Below, one piece after another: positions 1-5,887 of a DNA stretch of 15,897 nt. How positions within the stretch are numbered: the first letter of the stretch is position 1; each line of letters opens with the position of its first letter. The notes beneath the pieces were generated by a model. The model saw only the letters and a list, made by a program, of their open reading frames with translations. It did not search any database and was not told the DNA's origin. Origin of the DNA: Desulfobacula sp. (GTDB lineage Bacteria > Desulfobacterota > Desulfobacteria > Desulfobacterales > Desulfobacteraceae); assembly GCA_029940235.1 (NCBI GenBank), contig JAOZRI010000019.1, positions 1-15,897 on the forward strand, written 5' to 3'. Made by a program: the position numbers and the translations under genes.

Positions 1-40
1 TGATTCTCTCTTCAGAGGGCTGCCACAAAAGTTTTGACAT
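1..40 (-). CDS. Acetoacetyl-CoA synthetase (acetoacetate-CoA ligase), N-terminal fragment
   Basis: Only the first 13 codons are in the window, starting at the ATG complementary to 38-40 and reading MSKLLWQPSEERI. The Leu-Trp-x-Pro-Ser-x-Glu-Arg-Ile opening is typical of acetoacetyl-CoA synthetases of the acyl-adenylate-forming family, which activate acetoacetate to acetoacetyl-CoA with ATP and CoA. An AAGGAG ribosome binding site lies 9 nt upstream, and the gap to the stop of the preceding XRE-cupin gene is only 19 nt, so the two are probably cotranscribed. The call is reinforced by context: the operon upstream should generate acetoacetate through an HMG-CoA lyase-type step. The rest of the protein lies outside the window, so no catalytic motif can be checked. 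Confidence 0.6.
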   Translation of the reverse strand, partial: MSKLLWQPSEERI

Positions 41-59
41 TCTTGTTCACTCCTTATTC

Positions 60-695
60 TTATTCATACAATACAGCAAGTATGGTTGCTTTATCTGTTT
101 TACCAGTAATAAAATGTGAAGTTGTGGAAAGATAATAGGCACTGTCTCCCGGTTCGAGTTCAAAGGTTTCCGAACCAATAGTCAGACTTACAACACCTTC
201 GAGTACAAAAATAAACTCCTCTCCATTGTGTACAGAAAGGTCTTTTTCTTCACTTTTTTCCAATTGAACAATCAAGGCTTCCATATGTCTGCCCTGGACT
301 TCTGGAGCAAGGCTCATATAGGAGTAGACATTTTTCTTGCTTGTTGCAGAACTTGAACGGATAATCTGCTTTCTCTCATTTTTCCTTGTAATGGAATAAA
401 ATTTATTTCCAACACCTGATACAAGGCGTCCTACTGCAGAGTCCAAAGCCTTGGAAAGCTTCATGACAGTTCCAAGCTGAGGTTCTTCTTTTCCACTTTC
501 AATATTTTCAAGCCTTGCCACATCAAAACCTGTCAGATTGGAAAGATCATCAAGGGATATTCCTTTTTCCTGTCTAAGTCTTTTGATGCGCTTTCCCACT
601 TCATCCACATCACTTTTGTCACTGGTTTTAATCTCGCCTGTGAGATCTGCAAAATAATCTAAATTGGTATGGGGGATCTTATCTTCTTTTCCCAT
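60..695 (-). CDS. XRE-family transcriptional regulator with C-terminal cupin domain
   Basis: A 211-residue protein with a helix-turn-helix of the XRE/Cro type at about residues 32-88 (KRIKRLRQEKGISLDDLS, then the ARLENIESGKEEP recognition region). A single-domain cupin beta-barrel follows at about residues 130-210, including HNGEEFIFVLEG and LEPGDSAYYLS. This architecture binds DNA through the N-terminus and is thought to sense a small ligand in the cupin. The ATG at 693-695 has a strong AAGGAG upstream. It lies fourth-to-fifth in the acyl-CoA operon, 108 nt after the HMGL-family gene and 19 nt before the probable acetoacetyl-CoA synthetase. XRE-cupin genes next to AMP-forming acyl-CoA ligases are a common arrangement, so control of this operon or of the ligase is a reasonable inference. 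The ligand is unknown. Confidence 0.88.
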   Translation of the reverse strand: MGKEDKIPHTNLDYFADLTGEIKTSDKSDVDEVGKRIKRLRQEKGISLDDLSNLTGFDVARLENIESGKEEPQLGTVMKLSKALDSAVGRLVSGVGNKFYSITRKNERKQIIRSSSATSKKNVYSYMSLAPEVQGRHMEALIVQLEKSEEKDLSVHNGEEFIFVLEGVVSLTIGSETFELEPGDSAYYLSTTSHFITGKTDKATILAVLYE

Positions 696-720
696 GACAT
701 CTCCTTATCACCCTTTTATA

Positions 721-797
721 TGAAAGTCCTGGTCAACCCAGGTCTGACTTTCATGCTTTGTTGCTGGCAGACCTAGGTGCAATACCAGGTCTGCCAG
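721..797 (-). repeat. Tandem intercistronic hairpins between HMGL gene and XRE-cupin gene
   Basis: Two adjacent inverted repeats fill most of the gap. The first pairs TGAAAGTC-CTGG (721-732) with CCAG-GACTTTCA (738-741 and 746-753). The second is a perfect 11-bp stem, CTGGCAGACCT (764-774) with AGGTCTGCCAG (787-797), with 3 more possible pairs inside the loop. On the transcribed minus strand no T tract follows either stem, so this is not a standard intrinsic terminator. It could stabilise or process the polycistronic mRNA, or be a dispersed palindromic repeat. Confidence 0.7.
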
Positions 798-803
798 TGG
801 CAG

Positions 804-1928
804 TTATTTGGGGAAACTCTGATCTGCAGTTTCTCCAAGTTTTTCTTTAAGTTTTGCAAGACCTGGTCTTGCATACTCCATGTGCCCCTCTTTAAGGGTT
901 CTGCCGTTAATGGCAGCCTCACTTCTTAATCTTGTGCCAACAGTCTTTTCCAACTGTCTTCCAAGCCACAAAATCCTGTCAACATCATATCCATGTTCTA
1001 TACCCATTTCATCAATTTGTACAAGGGTATCTTCAAGGCAGACAAGACCTACAAATCTTTCATCATCATAATAGTAGTCGCCTGTACCTTTAATGGGTCT
1101 GTCACCCAAAAAATTGGCAGGTTGTCCGCCAAGACCGCCAAGGGTAGCTTCAAAATGACAGATACCAGCCTGGAGAGCTGCAAGAATGGATGCTGATGAA
1201 ACTCTTTTTGTTTCATGGAAATGGGCAATGTGAAGACTTGTATCTGGAATATCATCAAGAATCATGGAAAAATACCTGTAAACATCAGCAGCAGATGCAG
1301 AGCCATCATGGTCAGCATGTTCAATATCGCTTGCTCCGATATCTAACCAGTGTTTTGTGAATTCAACAGCATCTTTCATATCTGTAGCTCCGCCAATAGG
1401 GCTTCCCCATATGGTACTGACTGTTCCGCACATTTTTATGCCGGCATCAGAACATTTTTTAATGCATCTTTCAGCTTCCGCCCAGTAATTGGGAAGGGTG
1501 GTGCCGGAATTTGCAAAATGGTGCTGCTCTTCAGTTGAAACCATCATCAATACCCTGTCCGGACCAACACCTCTTTTTTTAAGCTCAATAGCTCTGTCAA
1601 CAGATGCTTCTCTGATTGTAATGGCTGTAAGTACAACATCATCCATATTAATGCCTTTTCTTGCAGCACGGCCAACAAAGTTATCGCCTCTAAGGTGTGC
1701 AAGAAGTTCTTCAGCATCACTGAATTGGGGCATGCTTCTTGGATTCCCAAGATTTGTAACTTCAATATTGCGGCATCCTGCAAAAATCAACTCTTCAAGA
1801 TATGTAATTTTTGCTTCAGTTGAAATAAATTTTTCAAGATGCTGAAAGCCGTCGCGTATAGTAATATCGCCAATGGTTACCTTTCTAGGCATCCTTGGAA
1901 AAATTTTCCAATAATCATATTCTGTCAT
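804..1928 (-). CDS. HMG-CoA lyase-family protein (DRE-TIM metallolyase), divergent active site
   Basis: A 374-residue TIM-barrel enzyme of the pyruvate carboxyltransferase/HMG-CoA lyase (HMGL-like) family. HMG-CoA lyase splits 3-hydroxy-3-methylglutaryl-CoA into acetyl-CoA and acetoacetate. Visible signatures are the metal/catalytic RDG at residues 25-27 at the end of the first strand and the metal-binding HFH at 236-238. The GGLGG loop is at 264-268. In canonical lyases this loop continues with Cys-Pro and carries the catalytic cysteine, but here it reads GGLGGQPANF, with Gln269 at the cysteine position. The protein is also longer than typical bacterial lyases (about 300 residues) and has an extended C-terminus. 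An AAGGAG precedes the ATG. It lies 137 nt after the carboxyltransferase gene. Operon context favours the leucine-pathway lyase step, but the active-site change leaves a related aldol-type reaction possible. Confidence 0.75.
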   Translation of the reverse strand: MTEYDYWKIFPRMPRKVTIGDITIRDGFQHLEKFISTEAKITYLEELIFAGCRNIEVTNLGNPRSMPQFSDAEELLAHLRGDNFVGRAARKGINMDDVVLTAITIREASVDRAIELKKRGVGPDRVLMMVSTEEQHHFANSGTTLPNYWAEAERCIKKCSDAGIKMCGTVSTIWGSPIGGATDMKDAVEFTKHWLDIGASDIEHADHDGSASAADVYRYFSMILDDIPDTSLHIAHFHETKRVSSASILAALQAGICHFEATLGGLGGQPANFLGDRPIKGTGDYYYDDERFVGLVCLEDTLVQIDEMGIEHGYDVDRILWLGRQLEKTVGTRLRSEAAINGRTLKEGHMEYARPGLAKLKEKLGETADQSFPK

Positions 1929-2033
1929 TTATTTTCTCCTTAAATTAGAACCTGTCTAAATTATTTTTTTATTTTTACTGTTTTTATATAAAGGAATAAA
2001 TTTAAAGCATATTATTCTTTCATTCTTTGTCAG

Positions 2034-2058
2034 GGGCGGTGCATATTACCAACCGCCC
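2034..2058 (-). repeat. Intercistronic hairpin after the carboxyltransferase gene
   Basis: A 7-bp GC-rich inverted repeat, GGGCGGT (2034-2040) with ACCGCCC (2052-2058), with an 11-nt loop, lies 7 nt after the carboxyltransferase stop codon in the 137-nt gap before the HMGL-family gene. In the transcript it is followed by CTGACAAAG, not by a U tract, so it is a poor intrinsic terminator. It could protect the 3' end of the upstream message or attenuate expression of the downstream genes. Confidence 0.5.
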
Positions 2059-2065
2059 GTGGCAA

Positions 2066-3655
2066 TTAGAATCTAAAATTTCCAAATGTTGCATCGTCAA
2101 TGGGTTTTAAAAGACTTACTTCAAATGCCATGGCAAGCCACTCTCTTATCTCATTGAATTTAACAACTCTGTCGTTTAACAGTCTTGATGCACAGAAAAA
2201 AGGATGGGCTTCACCATCATATTTAGCAACCATTTTCTGCTGGAATTCTCCAATTTCTTCCGGTGTCATGGGGTTTCCCATGGCTTTGCGTTTGGCCTGT
2301 TCAATGCTTAAAAGAACACCGCCGGCACTCTGTCCGCTCATAACACCAGTTCTTGCTCTCATTGTGGAAAACAGAAAATTGGGTTTATAAGCTCTTCCGC
2401 ACATTCCATAGTTGGCAGCTCCATTGTCTGGCCCTATGACAAGCTGAATTCTCGGCACTTGGGCACAGGATACTGCACGAACCATATCGGCTCCATATTT
2501 ACCAATGCCTGCATGTTCAGAATCAGAACCAATCATAAAGCCGGGAGCACTCTGAATAAAAAGCAGGGGTATTTTTTCATAGGAACATTTAATCACCCAT
2601 TCAGTCACTTTTTGAGCAGCTTCATGGAAAATAATTCCTGCAGCATTGGAACAGACAATTCCTACTGGCAGGCCCTTTATCCTGATTCTACCGGTGAGAA
2701 TATTGCTGCCCCTGCCAGGAGCGTAATCTTTTTTACTCTCTATAAACTGGGATTCATCGGCAAATGCTGCAATAATTTTTCTGCCGTCAATTCCTCTATG
2801 GGGAGATGTTGGCAGAACATCATAAATCGAGTCTATGGAAACCTTGGGCTCTTTTGGTTCAAAGGTTTGCAGATTGATATTTTGGGGTTTTGTCAAAGAG
2901 AGAAGCTCTTTAACCCTTTTAATGGCATCTGTCTGGTCAGAGCACAAGTGATCTGCTCCGCCTGAAACCTGGGTATGAACCTTTGCACCTCCAAGATCTT
3001 CAGCAGAAATCTCTTCACCTGTTGCCATCTTAACAAGGGGCGGGCCTCCAAGAAAGGAGAAAGACTGCTTGTCAATCATTATGGATTCACAGGCCATAAA
3101 GACTATATAGGCACCGCCGGCTGTATTGCCGCCTGTGCTTAAGGTCACCTGGCGAAGTCCCTTTGCCGACATTCTTGCCATATTATAGAATATGGATCCG
3201 AAATGCTGATCATCGGGAAATACATCTGCCTGCATGGGAAGAAAAACTCCTCCTGAATCAGCAATATAGACACAGTTGAGTCCACATTTTTCTGCTATTG
3301 CCTGGGCTCTCATATGTTTTTTAAGAGTAATGGGAAAATAGGTACCGGCCTTTACACGGCTGTCACTGCCCATGATCATTGTCCAGTTGCCATGGATTTT
3401 CCCTATGCCTGTAACTATTCCACCACTGTGCACATCCTCTACACCGGGATACCCCATGCCAAACCCTGCAAGTATTGAGAGTTCAAAAAACTGGGTTCCA
3501 GAATCAATAAGATCTGCTATTAAATCTCTTACCGGACGTTTACCTCTTTTGGCAAGCTTATCAATGGCTTTTTGTCCGCCTGAGTTGATGGCAACCTGCT
3601 GGCGCTCTTCAAGCTTTTGCTCTTCAGCTTCCCAGAATGTTCTATTTTCACTCAT
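2066..3655 (-). CDS. Acyl-CoA carboxylase carboxyltransferase subunit (methylcrotonyl-CoA carboxylase beta type)
   Basis: A 529-residue carboxyltransferase that moves CO2 from carboxybiotin to an acyl-CoA. It has the two crotonase-like halves of the family. The N-half carries DSGG (133-136), VFPDDQHFGSIF (145-156), the TAGGAY oxyanion loop (178-183) and GGPPLVKMATGEE (203-215). The C-half carries FIQSAPGFMIG (366-376) and NYGMCGRAY (415-423). The VFPD-HFG-IF block and the ATGEE-SAEDLGGA-VH run match methylcrotonyl-CoA carboxylase beta (LiuB type), so 3-methylcrotonyl-CoA is the favoured substrate. I chose the ATG at 3653-3655 over an in-frame upstream start at 3718, because the latter would overlap the hydratase gene and the chosen start has a GGGAG 11 nt upstream. 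The gap to the hydratase stop is 7 nt. No biotin carboxylase partner is encoded nearby. Geranyl-CoA carboxylase and glutaconyl-CoA decarboxylase alpha are less likely alternatives. Confidence 0.85.
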   Translation of the reverse strand: MSENRTFWEAEEQKLEERQQVAINSGGQKAIDKLAKRGKRPVRDLIADLIDSGTQFFELSILAGFGMGYPGVEDVHSGGIVTGIGKIHGNWTMIMGSDSRVKAGTYFPITLKKHMRAQAIAEKCGLNCVYIADSGGVFLPMQADVFPDDQHFGSIFYNMARMSAKGLRQVTLSTGGNTAGGAYIVFMACESIMIDKQSFSFLGGPPLVKMATGEEISAEDLGGAKVHTQVSGGADHLCSDQTDAIKRVKELLSLTKPQNINLQTFEPKEPKVSIDSIYDVLPTSPHRGIDGRKIIAAFADESQFIESKKDYAPGRGSNILTGRIRIKGLPVGIVCSNAAGIIFHEAAQKVTEWVIKCSYEKIPLLFIQSAPGFMIGSDSEHAGIGKYGADMVRAVSCAQVPRIQLVIGPDNGAANYGMCGRAYKPNFLFSTMRARTGVMSGQSAGGVLLSIEQAKRKAMGNPMTPEEIGEFQQKMVAKYDGEAHPFFCASRLLNDRVVKFNEIREWLAMAFEVSLLKPIDDATFGNFRF

Positions 3656-3662
3656 GGATATA

Positions 3663-4466
3663 TTATCTCCCTTTGTAAACTGGTTTTCTTTTTTCCCTGA
3701 AAGCTGTAAGGCCTTCAATTCTGTCTTCGGTGGGTATTGTCACCCTGTAGGCATTGGATTCTATGGCAAGACCAGTTGCAAGATCGGTTTCAATGCCTTT
3801 ATCTATGGCATATTTTGCCATTTCAACGGCAATGGGGCCGGTCTGGGCGATCATATCTGCCATTTTCATACATTCATCTAAAAGATTTTCCGATGTGGCA
3901 ATCTGATTGACAAGGCCTATATCAAGGGCTTCTTTTGCATCAACACGACGACCTGTAAAAATCAACTCCTTTGCCTTGGCAACACCAATAATTCTTGGCA
4001 GGCGCTGGGTACCACCTCCTCCAGGAATAATGGCAAGTCTTGCTTCTGTCAGTCCCATGCTTGCATTTTCAGAAGCTATCCTGATATCAGAAGCCAGGGC
4101 AACTTCAGTACCGCCTCCCAGGGCAATACCATTTACAGCTGAAATTACAGGGATTGGCAGATTTTGAATGGAAGTTAAAAGATTTCTTATGGTTATGATA
4201 AATTTTTTAACTTCATCGGTCGTTAACCCGGCCCTCTCTTTTAAATCAGCTCCAGCGCAGAACGATTTTTCTCCAGCACCTGTAATAATAACACAGCGGA
4301 TATCATTTCTGTATTGAAGTTCATCAATTTTATCCCTGATTGCATATAAAAGATCAAAATTAAGGCAGTTCATGACCTTTGGTCTGTTCATGGTCAGGAT
4401 CACAGTCTGATTTTTCTCTTGTGCAAGCAGCAGGGAATCACTGTCACTTATATTGTTTGCATTCAT
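3663..4466 (-). CDS. Enoyl-CoA hydratase/isomerase family, probable 3-methylglutaconyl-CoA hydratase
   Basis: A 267-residue crotonase-fold protein. FCAGADLKERA (69-79) forms the first oxyanion-hole region and GIALGGGTE (113-121) the second. The two catalytic glutamates expected for hydratases are present at Glu121 and Glu141, 20 residues apart as in classical enoyl-CoA hydratase. Stretches such as AGADLKERA, LAIIPGGGGTQRLPR and IPTEDRIEGLTAF-EKR closely resemble AUH/LiuC methylglutaconyl-CoA hydratases, which hydrate 3-methylglutaconyl-CoA to HMG-CoA. The ATG at 4464-4466 has GGGAG 7 nt upstream. A TTG eight codons earlier would overlap the dehydrogenase stop and is less likely. The gene starts 13 nt after the dehydrogenase and ends 7 nt before the carboxyltransferase, so all three are tightly coupled. 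It could also act as a short-chain crotonase. Confidence 0.85.
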   Translation of the reverse strand: MNANNISDSDSLLLAQEKNQTVILTMNRPKVMNCLNFDLLYAIRDKIDELQYRNDIRCVIITGAGEKSFCAGADLKERAGLTTDEVKKFIITIRNLLTSIQNLPIPVISAVNGIALGGGTEVALASDIRIASENASMGLTEARLAIIPGGGGTQRLPRIIGVAKAKELIFTGRRVDAKEALDIGLVNQIATSENLLDECMKMADMIAQTGPIAVEMAKYAIDKGIETDLATGLAIESNAYRVTIPTEDRIEGLTAFREKRKPVYKGR

Positions 4467-4479
4467 AATAGTCTCCCTG

Positions 4480-5628
4480 TCAGCAGCCAATATGGCGTGA
4501 AATTACAATGCGCTGAACTTCTGAAGTTCCTTCACCTATTTCAAGAAGTTTCTGATCTCTGTAAAATCTCTCTACGTTGTACTCTTTCATCAGACCATAT
4601 CCGCCGTGGATCTGGACAGCATGATCCACTACTCTTGACATGACTTCAGAACAGTAGAGTTTACCCATGGCAGCCTCTTTTTCAAAGGCTCTTTTATTGG
4701 ATTTGAGCCAGCATGCTTTATAAAGAAGGTTTCTTGCACACTCTATTTCCATGGCACAGTCAGCAAGCTTAAAAGCTATTGCCTGAAATTTTGAAAGGGG
4801 CTGATTAAACTGCTCTCTCTCCTTTGCATATTTCAGTGCAAGATCATAGGCGCCCTGTGCACCACCAAGCCCCATAGAGCCAATGGAGAGCCTGCCGCCG
4901 TCCAGAGTTGACAGCATCTGATGGAATCCATCTCCTGGTTTGCCCAGAATATTTTCCTTTGGAACCCTTACATCATCAAAATAGAGTTCTGCTGTGTTGG
5001 AAGCTCGCCACATAAGTTTTTTATGCATTGGAATAGCTTTAAACCCCGGAGTTCCAGCTTCAACAAGTATGCATGAATATTCAGGTTTGCCATTATCTTT
5101 TGTACCGGTAATAGCTTGAACAGTTACACCCATGGTCATATCACATGCTGCATTGGTGATAAATATTTTTGAGCCGTTAATGACCCATTCATTACCATCA
5201 AGCACTGCTGTTGTTTTGCTCCCACCTGCATCTGATCCCGCTGTAGGTTCTGTAAGTCCAAACCCCCACAAACCCTCACCTGCACAAAGTTTTGGCAGAT
5301 ATTTCTGTTTTTGCTCTTCTGTTCCAAAATAATAGATAGGCCCGATGCCAAGGGAGTTGGCAGCCGCAACTGTAGCAGCTTGAGAACCATCAATTCTTGC
5401 AATCTCCTCAACACCGATAATATATGAAATATAGTCCATTTCCTGGCCTTCATACTTCTCTGAAACAAACATTCCAAAAAGACCTATTTCACCCATTTTT
5501 CTGGTAAGCTCTGATGAAAACTCCTCTTTTTCATCAAGCTCTCCTGCAATGGGTTCAATCTCTTTTTTTGCAAACTTTCTGACTTCCTTACGGATCATCT
5601 CCTGCTCTTTAGTAAGATCAAAATCCAC
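4480..5628 (-). CDS. Acyl-CoA dehydrogenase (short/branched-chain type)
   Basis: A 382-residue flavoprotein of normal length for the acyl-CoA dehydrogenase family, which oxidises acyl-CoA to 2-enoyl-CoA using FAD and passes electrons to electron-transfer flavoprotein. Signatures are GFGLTEPTAGSDAG (about 122-135), the FAD/substrate region KIFITNA, RYREQF-like KEREQFNQPLSKFQAIAFKLAD, and the C-terminal HGGYG and EIGEGTSEVQR. Glu366 in the EGT motif is the canonical catalytic base. Isovaleryl-CoA dehydrogenases lack it and use a Glu in another helix, where this protein has LDGGR. The start is GTG at 5626-5628 with an AGGAGG 5 nt upstream. As the first gene of the operon it probably feeds the enoyl-CoA to the carboxyltransferase. 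Butyryl-, 2-methylacyl- or isovaleryl-CoA are all possible substrates. Confidence 0.88.
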   Translation of the reverse strand: MDFDLTKEQEMIRKEVRKFAKKEIEPIAGELDEKEEFSSELTRKMGEIGLFGMFVSEKYEGQEMDYISYIIGVEEIARIDGSQAATVAAANSLGIGPIYYFGTEEQKQKYLPKLCAGEGLWGFGLTEPTAGSDAGGSKTTAVLDGNEWVINGSKIFITNAACDMTMGVTVQAITGTKDNGKPEYSCILVEAGTPGFKAIPMHKKLMWRASNTAELYFDDVRVPKENILGKPGDGFHQMLSTLDGGRLSIGSMGLGGAQGAYDLALKYAKEREQFNQPLSKFQAIAFKLADCAMEIECARNLLYKACWLKSNKRAFEKEAAMGKLYCSEVMSRVVDHAVQIHGGYGLMKEYNVERFYRDQKLLEIGEGTSEVQRIVISRHIGC

Positions 5629-5721
5629 AGTCTCCTCCTTTATATAGAAAATTATTCAAAGGTATTATTATGTGCTTCCTGTCAATAGTACTGAATCAAT
5701 AATATCACCCGACAAGCAAAA

Positions 5722-5739
5722 ACTGATCGAGCGCTCAGT
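5722..5739. promoter_or_regulatory. Putative TetR-family operator of the acyl-CoA operon
   Basis: ACTGATCGAGCGCTCAGT is an imperfect 18-bp palindrome with 7 of 9 pairs matching and perfect ACTGA/TCAGT ends. The form resembles operators of TetR-type repressors that control acyl-CoA metabolism. It begins about 14 nt downstream of the predicted -10 element, where a bound repressor would block initiation or early elongation. No TetR gene is in the window, so the regulator is an inference. Confidence 0.55.
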
Positions 5740-5752
5740 CTATTTTTTGAAT

Positions 5753-5780
5753 ACTATATTTAAAGCACTTATTTTGTCAA
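5753..5780 (-). promoter_or_regulatory. Sigma-70 promoter of the acyl-CoA degradation operon
   Basis: On the minus strand a perfect TTGACA -35 (5775-5780) is followed by a 16-nt spacer and a TATAGT -10 (5753-5758). Transcription would start near 5746, giving a leader of about 118 nt to the dehydrogenase GTG. A second TTGACA occurs near 5680 in the same orientation but has no convincing -10. Confidence 0.6.
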
Positions 5781-5887
5781 ATGTTTTTTTATCATATTAA
5801 ATTTAACCACAGGCATACATGCAGTATTTCAACACAAAAATTAAGAAAATTAATGTGATATCATATTTTTTAAAGAATTTTGCCTCA

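Noticed and set aside
514..540. Riboswitch or attenuator within the XRE-cupin region
   Set aside because: No convincing structured leader; this is ordinary HTH coding sequence.
754..766. Shared 13-mer with 14921-14933 as proof of a repeat family
   Set aside because: A 13-mer match is expected by chance about once or twice in a window of this size, so it is kept only as a hint.
764..797. Intrinsic terminator after the HMGL-family gene
   Set aside because: The stem is strong, but no T tract follows on the transcribed strand and the downstream gene is in the same operon.
2459..2965. 168-residue plus-strand open frame
   Set aside because: It lies wholly antisense to the well-supported carboxyltransferase, has no ribosome binding site, and its composition looks like a shadow frame.
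3656..3718. In-frame upstream start for the carboxyltransferase
   Set aside because: It would lie inside the 3' end of the hydratase gene, adds 21 residues not typical of the family, and the ATG at 3655 has its own ribosome binding site.
3372..3881. 169-residue plus-strand open frame across two genes
   Set aside because: It is antisense to the carboxyltransferase/hydratase junction and shows no recognisable domain.
5840..5860. AT-rich inverted repeat after the HDOD gene as a terminator
   Set aside because: The ATTAA/TTAAT arms are too short and AT-only to separate from background composition.
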